Shown in pieces: positions 1 through 8,692 of a stretch of DNA of 64,000 nucleotides; the stretch's first letter is position 1; each line of letters begins with the position of its first letter. The notes under the pieces were generated by a model that was not told the origin of the DNA, made no database searches, and was given only the letters and a program-made list of their open reading frames with translations. This stretch comes from Gammaproteobacteria bacterium (lineage in GTDB: Bacteria; Pseudomonadota; Gammaproteobacteria; Pseudomonadales; Azotimanducaceae): contig VXNY01000024.1 of assembly GCA_009840305.1 (NCBI GenBank), positions 186,001 to 250,000 on the forward strand, given 5' to 3'. The translations under genes and the position numbers were made by a program.

Positions 1-1
1 T

Positions 2-2392
2 GGGATTTTGAAGCTACCAAACGACCTACTACCAGATTTGTCTCATGACATTCGAGTTCGGGCTTCTGGAAAACTAGATGACCGTTTCGCCTATCTAGAT
101 CAAGAGCAAGATTTTCAAAAGTTTCCTAATCGCGCTGCCCGGCAATTAGGACTAAGAAACCACATTTTTCATCGTGACTATGTTGCACTCATGCCAGGTT
201 TGATCTGGTATCCAATCTCTGGTTCGGTTGTTGATCGCGATGAGCCTGAATTTCAGAAAAGGGATCTGTTTACCTCAAACCTAAGAATTAACGTCCCTCG
301 AAATTGGCAGGTAGCTACCGTCGGGAAGCGCGAAGTTGATGAGAGTCAGCAACGAACATCCTACCAATTTGAAAGCGACGCGCCAGTCCCCGAAATTGCA
401 TTGCTCGCTAGCGAATTCGATCAAAGAGCCACAACCGTTGAAGGTGTCGAGTTTGAAATCTTGTTCAGCAATAAGCATCTACAAAACTTAGAAGCCCTTT
501 CACCTTTGACCGACTTAATCAACCAGTGGGTTGCAGAACGAATCAGTAACGCTCACGCCGCTTCTCTAATCTATCCCTACAAAGCGTTCTATGTCGTCGA
601 AATTCCCAGTAACTTAAGAATATATGGTGGCGGATGGCGCATGGATACAGTATTACAACCTCCTGGGATGATGCTGATTCGAGAATCAAATTTTCCAACG
701 GAACGATTTAAAGAAGTAGTAGCCCGAGAACGCAGTTATGGATGGTACTCAAAGGATGAACAGGACGAACGGATATTCGATTACTTGCTTAAGTACTTCC
801 GAGACGATGGTCACGGTGGTAGCCCCTTTGTCGGCTTTGCCCGAAATTTTGTGTCGCATCAAGTTTCCGCAACTGGTCGAGGCGCTACCGTGCTTCAATA
901 TCTGCTGGAGCAATTATCGAACCAATTGACTACAAAAACCGATAGTTATTCGATCATAACCTTAGCGGAATTCGGTACCTCTATCGCTAGTGTTGACTGG
1001 AGTCAAACACCTGAGGATGACTTCAATAGCTGGGCATTTCAGACTCGCGCTAAACTCGCAGCAATACCGTCAACATGGAAAGTAATAAATCAAACCGCGT
1101 TGTTTGATCTCGATTTCAGTACGGAGCCGATTCCTTCCCATCGAACTCTGCTTGTGAAGGGTCGAGCCCTTGCAAGATCTATGATCGATCACTACGGAGC
1201 AGACAAGATTGGATCATTCTTGGACCAACTGGTTCACGATCATCGGGCACATGGTTTCACGGTCGCAGAATTTATGGATGTAGCTTCCGATATCGGATTA
1301 GATTTGAATGAATGGGTAATCTCCTGGCTCGAAGACACCGCGTTACCTGGATATATAACAACTACTCCGTCGGTATCGAAATTAGAGGAACAGTCGGAAG
1401 ACAGCAACAACTATCAAACTAGTTTCATCCTACACAACGCAGAACCGATGGCTGGACTCGTTCGCATATTTTGGGAAGATCGTAGAGGACCTGAGGAAAA
1501 TGAATTCCGCCGCGGTTGGCCGAGAGGAGCGTATTTCGATTCTGGACCACTATTCCTTAAGGGTTTTCAGTCCAAAAAGATTGCGATTTCCTCCGTACAT
1601 CCTCTAGGTGGTATCTGGATCGAACCGTACCTTTCACATAACCGAGCTGTGTTCGAGGTACTCGTACCGCCAGCTGCTGATAGCATCGTCACAGAAATTC
1701 CGGTCGTTCCGATCGCAACCGATGACGATTGGCAGCCGCCAGTGACTGACGTTGTTATTGTCGACGATCTCGATCCCAATTTTAGAATTGTCAAACGAAC
1801 TGACGAATCACAGGTTTTTTCGGTATCTAAGACACTTGATCCACCACTCTATTCCGGCCAAGAATATGACCAAGGACTTTTACTGAGTTCGGGGATCCGG
1901 TTCGGTGTTTGGTGTCGGTTGTATGATTCCTCGTACTATGGTTTGTATCGGCGAACTGCCGTGCCTATCGTTAAAGGAGACCAAAACTCCGCAGCTCGAT
2001 TTGTCGCCAATCTGCCCTACAACGGTAAATGGACTTTGGAAATCTACCTACCTAAGGGTGCCTTCAGCTCGATATACTACGGAGGTTGGCAGGAATTTTT
2101 GGGCATCGTTTTCGATGACAATCGATTCGTGAGCCGCACTGCCAATCCAGATGTTCCCGAAGAACACTATCGATTGACTATTAAAGATGGTAGTGCGGAG
2201 CGTAACGAAAAATTCGATGTCGCCAATGCTACAGAAGGATGGAATGAAGTTAGAACGTTTGAACTCAGTTCAACAGAGGTAGAAGTTCTTCTCAGTGCAT
2301 GGGCAGGACACGAGGAAATTATGGTTTTCGCTGATGCCATTCGGTGGACTCCCGTTTCCGACACCGCAGAGAATGAAGAGTCTTCTCCGTGA
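2..2392 (+). CDS. Giant ABC-2 permease/M1-like fusion protein, C-terminal part (5' end outside window)
   Basis: The reading frame is open to the first base, so this is the last ~796 codons of a longer gene and the TTG at 8 is not a credible start. It matches the C-terminal two thirds of the complete protein at 3512-7090. It begins just before the conserved FAYLD segment, passes through the M1-peptidase-like domain (GGGWRMD, LIRES), and ends in the ADAIRWTP tail of a golvesin-like beta-sandwich. The region equivalent to HEXXH reads VGFARNFVSHQV, without the zinc-binding His/Glu residues, so it is probably not a peptidase. It lies 81 bp upstream of the ABC ATPase gene on the same strand, so the two permeases and the ATPase probably form one operon and one transporter. 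The membrane domain lies outside the window and is assumed from the paralogs. Substrate unknown. Confidence 0.85.
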   Translation, partial: GILKLPNDLLPDLSHDIRVRASGKLDDRFAYLDQEQDFQKFPNRAARQLGLRNHIFHRDYVALMPGLIWYPISGSVVDRDEPEFQKRDLFTSNLRINVPRNWQVATVGKREVDESQQRTSYQFESDAPVPEIALLASEFDQRATTVEGVEFEILFSNKHLQNLEALSPLTDLINQWVAERISNAHAASLIYPYKAFYVVEIPSNLRIYGGGWRMDTVLQPPGMMLIRESNFPTERFKEVVARERSYGWYSKDEQDERIFDYLLKYFRDDGHGGSPFVGFARNFVSHQVSATGRGATVLQYLLEQLSNQLTTKTDSYSIITLAEFGTSIASVDWSQTPEDDFNSWAFQTRAKLAAIPSTWKVINQTALFDLDFSTEPIPSHRTLLVKGRALARSMIDHYGADKIGSFLDQLVHDHRAHGFTVAEFMDVASDIGLDLNEWVISWLEDTALPGYITTTPSVSKLEEQSEDSNNYQTSFILHNAEPMAGLVRIFWEDRRGPEENEFRRGWPRGAYFDSGPLFLKGFQSKKIAISSVHPLGGIWIEPYLSHNRAVFEVLVPPAADSIVTEIPVVPIATDDDWQPPVTDVVIVDDLDPNFRIVKRTDESQVFSVSKTLDPPLYSGQEYDQGLLLSSGIRFGVWCRLYDSSYYGLYRRTAVPIVKGDQNSAARFVANLPYNGKWTLEIYLPKGAFSSIYYGGWQEFLGIVFDDNRFVSRTANPDVPEEHYRLTIKDGSAERNEKFDVANATEGWNEVRTFELSSTEVEVLLSAWAGHEEIMVFADAIRWTPVSDTAENEESSP

Positions 2393-2473
2393 CAACAATT
2401 TCTACAAAACGCCAGTCGAACACTGGCCTTCTCACTACAATTATTTTTCTAACCATCAAAGGAGCTTTAACCA

Positions 2474-3472
2474 ATGACTGACGTAGCTCAGGCGCATTCT
2501 GAAAACGGTCCCACAATTGATATTGAAGGGGTAACACACTGTTATAAGAAGAATCAACCGGTACTGTCCGAGATTAATCTATCACTCGGAGCCGGGTTCT
2601 TTGGTTTGCTCGGTGCAAACGGAGCAGGTAAGAGCACTTTGATGCGCATCATCTGTACTTTGCTCAAACCAACTGAGGGCAGCGCTAAAGTCTGCGGATT
2701 TGATGTGATCAAAGAGTGTCATCAAGTTCGCCAACGCATCGGATATCTGCCGCAGGAATTTGGTGCATGGAGATTACACCGCGTCGAAGAAGTAGTCGAC
2801 ACACTAGCCGCGCTTTCCGGCATGAATAACAAGAAAGAACGCCGGGCACGAGTTGCTGAAGTACTGGAAGAAGTCGGATTAGCAGAAGTTGCGGATCGCA
2901 AAGTTAAAAAACTGTCTGGCGGTATGGTGCGTCGTCTGGGTGTCGCACAAGCCATGGTTCACAACCCGCCAGTTCTCGTCGTTGACGAGCCGACAGTAGG
3001 TCTCGACCCAGAGGAAAGAATGCGTTTTCGGCAAGTCATGACAAATTTAGGTCGAGAACGCACGATTCTATGTTCTACTCACATCGTTGCTGACTTAGGT
3101 AGCGGGTGTTCAGAAATCGCGATCATTGACGACGGTACTTTAGCGTTTCAGGGATCCCCGACTAAATTTCTCACGAACGCCGTCGGAAGCGTATTTGAAA
3201 TCAAGGTACCCACAGAAAGTGCCACTGCGATTGAATCGAAACACGAAATCGTGTCACGAACGTTTGATGGAGCAAACGTAGTCTTTCGCGTAGTTGGGAA
3301 GAGTGCGGGAGAGTTTAATACCGATGCGTCCAAGGTAGAAGAACCTACCTTGGAGGAAGCGTACCTCGCATTCATGGCGAAACGCGGGAAACTTGAACAA
3401 GCAGATCAGACTGAGACCGTCGCTGAAGAACCCAAGAAGAAAAAACGACGAAGAAAAGCTAAGCAAGACTAA
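2474..3472 (+). CDS. ABC transporter ATP-binding protein
   Basis: 332-residue cytoplasmic ATPase that would power the flanking permeases. It has a complete nucleotide-binding domain: Walker A GANGAGKST (residues ~47-55), Q-loop around GYLPQEFG, signature LSGGM (~147), Walker B VLVVDEPTVGLDP and an H-loop His in STHIVADL. It resembles the ABC-2 (CcmA/DrrA-like) ATPases. The C-terminus ends in a very basic tail (KKKKRRRKAK), which could bind membrane or partner but has no assigned role. The start is supported by an AAAGGAG ribosome site about 8 bases upstream. It lies between two giant permeases and is the only ABC ATPase gene in the window, although four more permease paralogs occur at 34-41 and 59-64 kb. 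It may therefore serve several of them; that is inference. Confidence 0.93.
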   Translation: MTDVAQAHSENGPTIDIEGVTHCYKKNQPVLSEINLSLGAGFFGLLGANGAGKSTLMRIICTLLKPTEGSAKVCGFDVIKECHQVRQRIGYLPQEFGAWRLHRVEEVVDTLAALSGMNNKKERRARVAEVLEEVGLAEVADRKVKKLSGGMVRRLGVAQAMVHNPPVLVVDEPTVGLDPEERMRFRQVMTNLGRERTILCSTHIVADLGSGCSEIAIIDDGTLAFQGSPTKFLTNAVGSVFEIKVPTESATAIESKHEIVSRTFDGANVVFRVVGKSAGEFNTDASKVEEPTLEEAYLAFMAKRGKLEQADQTETVAEEPKKKKRRRKAKQD

Positions 3473-3511
3473 CCGTCAATTAAAAACTTTTTTCATTCCT
3501 AGGGTTCCGTA

Positions 3512-6500
3512 ATGAACTTACAGACTCTTTGGGCTGTCGCAGTTTGCGAAATGCGATCCAGTAGGCGTTTGGCCCGAACTTGGGTCGTAATGGTTTCAGC
3601 ATTCTTGATTGCGACTGTAGGGTACCTTGTCGTGTGCGGAAATCACATGGTTGCATCGACGGTGGGACCCTTAGCGCAGATTCCTCGATTCATCGTCGGC
3701 GAGACCGCTGCGCAGTTTGTAGGGATTTTTGCTATTGGAATCATTTTCTTAGCATTTGACATACGTGCTCGCGATGTAAGAGACAGAATTTCTGGAATCA
3801 TTGACGCTAAACCGGTCTCCAATCTTGAACTAGTCGTGGGGAGATTGTCTGGCATACTAATGCTGCTCTGTATTCCATTGCTACTGTTCATTGGCCTGGC
3901 TTTATTGCATGGAATCCTTGCAGATTTGTTTGGTTGGAGCTTTGGTGCTCCCATCGAAATCTGGAGCATTTTTTCATTCTTGGTTTGGGACGTTGTACCA
4001 CAACTAGCTTGGTGGGGTGGGCTAATCATGCTGTTGGCGGTAATTCTTCGAAACCGGTTACTCGTCGTTCTCACGGCTATTGGTCTCTTCGCATTGTTTA
4101 CGTGGATACAGATGCAACTGACTTGGAGTCAGTTGGAAATTGCGGGTGCAGTCACCAGTCAAATCGTTTATCCATCTGACGTTGCTCCCGTGTTTACTAC
4201 CGCGGAGATCACTATTCATCGTGTCGCATGTATGCTTCTTTCCGTAGGTTTGCTAGTGGGTGCAGCCACACTTTTACCTCGGCAAATGTCTCGAAGAGTG
4301 ATCGTCGCTTCCGCCGGCGTGTTTGCGATTGGGGTCGGAGTCTTCCTTCTGACAAGTTTATTCTCGTCCCAATCACAAGAAGCAAATAAGAGAGCCGCGT
4401 GGTTAGACATTCATCAGAGTCAAGATACAACCTCTTTCCCAAATGTAAAAAATCTCACGGGCGAAGTAATCATCAAACCGGGAAATCGCATCGAGTTGAA
4501 TGTGACTCTTACACTGTTGCCTCCACAACAAAACGCGACTAATCAGGTGACGTTTACTCTCAATCCAAACTACAAAATCAGTAAGGTCGCTCTAAACACT
4601 AACGAGATTACAGACCATACGTTTAGTGATGGACTACTAACAATCCCCGCATACCACTTTGGGGACGAATCCTCAACGCTCCTAATTGAATGCGAAGGGA
4701 TACCAGATCCAAAATTTGCTTATTTGGATGCCAAGATGGATCTGGGCGGTGCCAGCGTGTTGGACTTTAGCGTTGCGATGGCAAGATTCCTAGGAAATCA
4801 GAGTTACGTTTTTAGGTCCGACTATGTTGCTCTGTTACCTGGAGTCTCTTGGTATCCTACAGCTGGTGTGGCTATAGGGAACGACGACCCACAAACCTAT
4901 CCAAAAGATCATTTTTTAATGGATTTGTCTGTCACGGTCCCGAAGAATTGGACGGTAGCTGGACCTGGCAAACGCGAGCTTCAAAATAACAATGGTTCTA
5001 AAAATACATTTCGGTTCAGACCTGAGAACCCTGTTGTTGACATCGTACTCGCAGCGTCGAAATTTGAACGTTTTGCGATGACAGTTAAGGATATAGAGTT
5101 CGAATTACTGTACAGCGCTAAACATCGAAAAAGTTTTGCCGCAATGGAAGTTCTCATCCCCGATCTAAAGGATTGGATTACCGACCGACTTTCGATTGCG
5201 AACAAATTAGGATTGGCATATCCGTACGAAGCGCTTACTCTCGTGGAAGTTCCATCCCATCTGAGGGTGCTAGGCGGAGGGTGGAGCATGGATTCTAGCC
5301 TGTACGGTCCGGGCGTCGTCATGATTCGAGAGACGGGAATCCCAACCGCGCGGTTTGATGTGAAGTTTAAAGATCAGCAAGGTGAGCAATCGTTCCAAGA
5401 TTTACTCTACTATGTCGACAACGACTATCAGAGTGGCAATCTACTCAATGGGATTGCACGCAATTTCTTAGCATACCAGACTGCACCGTATGGTCAAAGC
5501 GCTACCGCACTACAAATTTTTCTTGAAGACATGGTAGGAGATCTCATCGTAGAGAGGCTACCCTACTTCACAACCGATACTGCGCTAAATCCACTGGGAG
5601 TTACCCAAATCGATGTCGCGAGTGAAGGTGCGAGTACTTCTGTAAGTATCAGTGTAGGCAGTCCCGGCGTACAAACTCGAAGCCGCGGCAGTGGTAGCAT
5701 GATTTTGAGAAGGAGTAACACTCACAACGCAAGCATCTGGAGTAAGATTGAAGAGAGTGCATTGTCTGAGCTCAATTTCCACGAAGACCCGATTCAGTCT
5801 TATCATGCGGTCCTATTCAGGAATACATACGCGTTAGCCGCATTGAAAGCATGGGTCAACGAGGAAGCATTGGGCAATATTCTTAGAGATTTACTACAAA
5901 AATTTCGAGGTGAAAACTTTACATATGACGAATTTCGAGAAATCGCGATCAACCATGAACCGAGATTTGACGAAATCACTCAGAACTTTATTACTTCCAA
6001 CTCACTCCCAGGATACATTGTTTCGGATCCTTCAATTGAAAAATTGGCAACCGAAGATCCAACGACCCAAATTTTCCAAACAGTTTTTGACCTTCGAAAT
6101 GAAGAATCGGGACCGGGAGTAGTAACAATTCGTTGGGATGAGGAGCAAGGGTTTGGTTCTGAGGACGAAGACGTTTCTCGAAACAGCCTAGATCCCTTGC
6201 TAATTGAACCAAATAGTTCCTACAGGATCGCGATCAAGAGTAGTCTTAAACCAACAAAGCTTGTAATTGAAGCACCGATGTCTTTGAACCGAGAACCGAT
6301 CGAACTGACGACACCATCTATAGATGACACTGAAATCAATACTGCTAGCTCACGTCCTACTTCAACCAAGACTCAATGGAATCCGAATAGACCGGACCAA
6401 ATAGTCATCGACGATCTCGATCAAGGATTCTCAGTGTCTGGGGCACCTCAAGAATGGCAAATCCCATGGTTTTTGCCAAATTTCTTAGTGGAAATGGGCA

Positions 6501-7090
6501 GATCATTTATGGGGGAGCTCGAAGAAGTTGACCGAGGCTTACCCATATACAGTCAATGGAATCATAGCCAGCAATGGACGCGTTTCCAAGGCTCAGGTTT
6601 TGGTCGGTATCGCAACACGTTCACCAGAGTGCGAAGTGCGCAGAAAGATGATCCTGATGCAAGTGCTTTTAGTGCGGAATTTGTGGGAGAGCTACCGAAC
6701 AGTGGAGAGTGGACACTCGAATACAGTGTGCCGAGTCAGATTTTATTTGAACAGATTCTTCAAGAGCTTGACCTGGACGAGCAGAACACCGATACAGGTG
6801 ACGGAGTAGGTTCAGATTCTCAAGACAATCTTACTCTTGCACTCGTTGTTCAGTTTGACGACGAAGAAATTCCTTTCAATCTGGATCTATTCACACTCAG
6901 GAACGAATTCGACTTTGGAGATCGACGTTTAATTGAAGGTTCGGCTACACCATGTTTCTGGGCTGCTCTCGGTTCCTATAACATAAGAGAACCCCGAGTC
7001 ACGGTCAAAGTTTCGAACAAGAGCTCTATTCGCGACACCTTCGCAGACGCGATTAGGTGGACAAACCTGGGAGATGGAAACTCAGACTAA
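3512..7090 (+). CDS. ABC-2 permease fused to an inactive M1-peptidase-like domain and a golvesin-like C-terminal domain
   Basis: 1192-residue membrane protein and the reference copy of the family. Residues ~1-290 hold several hydrophobic segments with the ABC-2 type motif FDIRARDVRDR. This organisation is known in ABC permease/M1 aminopeptidase fusions. Residues ~310-850 form a long periplasmic part resembling M1 peptidases. The expected HEXXH-type stretch (HEVAHQWWGHQV in active fusions) is here NGIARNFLAYQT at about 646-657, so both His and the Glu are gone. A conserved MIRE motif precedes it. The last ~200 residues (from IVIDDLDQGFSV to ADAIRWT) resemble the golvesin/xanthan-lyase type beta-sandwich. 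Compared with its paralogs it carries an extra Ser/Gly-rich stretch (ASEGASTSVSISVGS) near residue 710. Probably works with the preceding ATPase and permease. Likely a dead peptidase used for binding or structure; substrate unknown. Confidence 0.88.
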   Translation: MNLQTLWAVAVCEMRSSRRLARTWVVMVSAFLIATVGYLVVCGNHMVASTVGPLAQIPRFIVGETAAQFVGIFAIGIIFLAFDIRARDVRDRISGIIDAKPVSNLELVVGRLSGILMLLCIPLLLFIGLALLHGILADLFGWSFGAPIEIWSIFSFLVWDVVPQLAWWGGLIMLLAVILRNRLLVVLTAIGLFALFTWIQMQLTWSQLEIAGAVTSQIVYPSDVAPVFTTAEITIHRVACMLLSVGLLVGAATLLPRQMSRRVIVASAGVFAIGVGVFLLTSLFSSQSQEANKRAAWLDIHQSQDTTSFPNVKNLTGEVIIKPGNRIELNVTLTLLPPQQNATNQVTFTLNPNYKISKVALNTNEITDHTFSDGLLTIPAYHFGDESSTLLIECEGIPDPKFAYLDAKMDLGGASVLDFSVAMARFLGNQSYVFRSDYVALLPGVSWYPTAGVAIGNDDPQTYPKDHFLMDLSVTVPKNWTVAGPGKRELQNNNGSKNTFRFRPENPVVDIVLAASKFERFAMTVKDIEFELLYSAKHRKSFAAMEVLIPDLKDWITDRLSIANKLGLAYPYEALTLVEVPSHLRVLGGGWSMDSSLYGPGVVMIRETGIPTARFDVKFKDQQGEQSFQDLLYYVDNDYQSGNLLNGIARNFLAYQTAPYGQSATALQIFLEDMVGDLIVERLPYFTTDTALNPLGVTQIDVASEGASTSVSISVGSPGVQTRSRGSGSMILRRSNTHNASIWSKIEESALSELNFHEDPIQSYHAVLFRNTYALAALKAWVNEEALGNILRDLLQKFRGENFTYDEFREIAINHEPRFDEITQNFITSNSLPGYIVSDPSIEKLATEDPTTQIFQTVFDLRNEESGPGVVTIRWDEEQGFGSEDEDVSRNSLDPLLIEPNSSYRIAIKSSLKPTKLVIEAPMSLNREPIELTTPSIDDTEINTASSRPTSTKTQWNPNRPDQIVIDDLDQGFSVSGAPQEWQIPWFLPNFLVEMGRSFMGELEEVDRGLPIYSQWNHSQQWTRFQGSGFGRYRNTFTRVRSAQKDDPDASAFSAEFVGELPNSGEWTLEYSVPSQILFEQILQELDLDEQNTDTGDGVGSDSQDNLTLALVVQFDDEEIPFNLDLFTLRNEFDFGDRRLIEGSATPCFWAALGSYNIREPRVTVKVSNKSSIRDTFADAIRWTNLGDGNSD

Positions 7091-7492
7091 TTGGTCTTTT
7101 CTGAATTCCCACGCTATTTTCAATTAATTTTCTGCGTTCAATTTTCCCATTCATACTACAACAGGATGTGTAATTCATTAATGGGAACGCTTTTTGCATA
7201 TTGAGTGTTATGACGGTCGCGAGCTCAGATTATTCGGAAATTATTGACGTCGTAAATCTGGATTCTTTTGCGCAATTTTCTCCTTATATGACTCGCTATT
7301 CTGACATCCTTGCAGTGTGTAAAATTCTTGAAAATTTCAGACGTTCAGTCGAGTGCTATTGTCGTACTTGAGAAAACAATGGGGGCGTTACTGTCCATTG
7401 ACCGAACGACTTTTCTTTCTGTCGAGATCGTTTCCTCGTGACTTCCTTAATACGAACGGTATCTTAATACTAACAAACAGTTTTTTTGCTTT
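7091..7492 (+). other. Intergenic region, one doubtful 53-codon ORF
   Basis: About 400 bases between the ABC locus and the efflux adaptor gene. An ATG at 7210 opens a 53-codon frame ending at 7371 (begins MTVASSDYSE), but it has no clear ribosome site and no recognisable family, so it is not called as a gene. The AT-rich stretch before 7493 probably carries the promoter of the efflux operon. No terminator hairpin with a T-run was found after 7090. Confidence 0.4.
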
Positions 7493-8692
7493 ATGACCAC
7501 AAATCTCGCTACTATGGTAGAAACATCGGATCGAACGGTTAAGTTCATTCAACCTTCCCGCCTCAACCACCTACTGGACAGATCTAGGAACTCCGTACGA
7601 TCCGCACGGCAATTACCACTGCTTGCTGTAATCTGCTTTGTTTTATTTGGCCTTTCTAGTTGTAATCCACCTTCTCAGCCAAACTTTGACATGGATGTAC
7701 GGACTCCCGTACAAGTGCAAGCCGTTAGAGTTGGAGACATCGAAAATCTAGTAGTATCTCAGGGTAAACTTCAACCGCGCGAAAGTGCTACGGTCACCGC
7801 ACAAGTCCTCGGTCGATTGTACTATGAACGCGACGAGAACGGCGACCGGTTTTACGAAGGGCACCATGTCAAGAGGGGCGATGTCCTCGCGCGCATTTCA
7901 GGAAAAGAAGCTGAACTCAATCTAAATTTACCCGCCAAGAAGCAAGATTTTGAAATCGCCCAGCGGGAGTATGACCGCCAAGTCAGTTTGTACGAGGACG
8001 GCATTATCACAGAAAGAGCGTTTGAGCAAACAAGGCAAACCTTCAATACTGCCGAGACCGCATATCGTCGAGCACTATTAGATGAACAAAATACCGAAGT
8101 TTTTGCACCGATGGACGGTGTGATTTTGAAATTAGCTCGCGACCAAGACAATATTTTGTTGGCGGACGAAACCCTAATTAGTAGTGGCCAACTAATTGCA
8201 CAAATCGCTGATCTTCGCACCTTAGAAGCGAACATCGGTCTGGTATCGACCCAAAGAAGAAAAGTTGAAATAGGCGATCCAGTACGGATACGACCTTCTG
8301 CGACCTACGATGACGAAACGTACGACGGAATTCTCGAACGAATTTTGCCTTTGGTTGATGAACAAACCAGCACTTATCCCGTCGTTGTGGTAGTACCAAA
8401 TGACGATCTAGTACTCCAACCCCGCAGTTACGTAGAAGTCGAGATTATTGTTGAACAGAGAGTTCAGGTACCCTATGTCTCTCTTGACTCTGTCAAGAAG
8501 AACCGCAACAATCACGATGTCGTTTTTGTCGTTGAAGGACAACGCGTAGAAGAACGTCGCGTGCGTCTAGGCTTACAGGACGACGACAACGTAGAAATAT
8601 TGGAGGGTGTCGAACCAGGTGAGCGCGTCGTGTTTGGTGGAGTCGAACATTTATGGGGCGGTCAGACGGTTAACGTCGTTCGCGAACTGTGA
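7493..8692 (+). CDS. RND efflux periplasmic adaptor (HlyD/AcrA-like membrane fusion lipoprotein)
   Basis: 399-residue adaptor linking an inner-membrane RND pump to an outer-membrane channel. A hydrophobic segment at ~41-56 ends in the lipobox LSSC (Cys57), so it is probably processed as a lipoprotein. Then come the first half of a barrel-sandwich hybrid (residues ~80-130, GRLYYERDENGDRFYEG...VKRGDVLARISG), a helical hairpin (~135-190), the second half (EVFAPMDGVILKL), and beta-barrel and membrane-proximal domains ending EPGERVVFGGVEHLWGG. The N-terminus before the signal is unusually long (about 40 residues); a start at Met8 (7514) is possible, and neither site has a strong ribosome-binding sequence. 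Its stop overlaps the start of the pump gene (GTGA), so the two are translationally coupled. The sequence does not show the substrate. No outer-membrane channel gene lies nearby. Confidence 0.9.
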   Translation: MTTNLATMVETSDRTVKFIQPSRLNHLLDRSRNSVRSARQLPLLAVICFVLFGLSSCNPPSQPNFDMDVRTPVQVQAVRVGDIENLVVSQGKLQPRESATVTAQVLGRLYYERDENGDRFYEGHHVKRGDVLARISGKEAELNLNLPAKKQDFEIAQREYDRQVSLYEDGIITERAFEQTRQTFNTAETAYRRALLDEQNTEVFAPMDGVILKLARDQDNILLADETLISSGQLIAQIADLRTLEANIGLVSTQRRKVEIGDPVRIRPSATYDDETYDGILERILPLVDEQTSTYPVVVVVPNDDLVLQPRSYVEVEIIVEQRVQVPYVSLDSVKKNRNNHDVVFVVEGQRVEERRVRLGLQDDDNVEILEGVEPGERVVFGGVEHLWGGQTVNVVREL

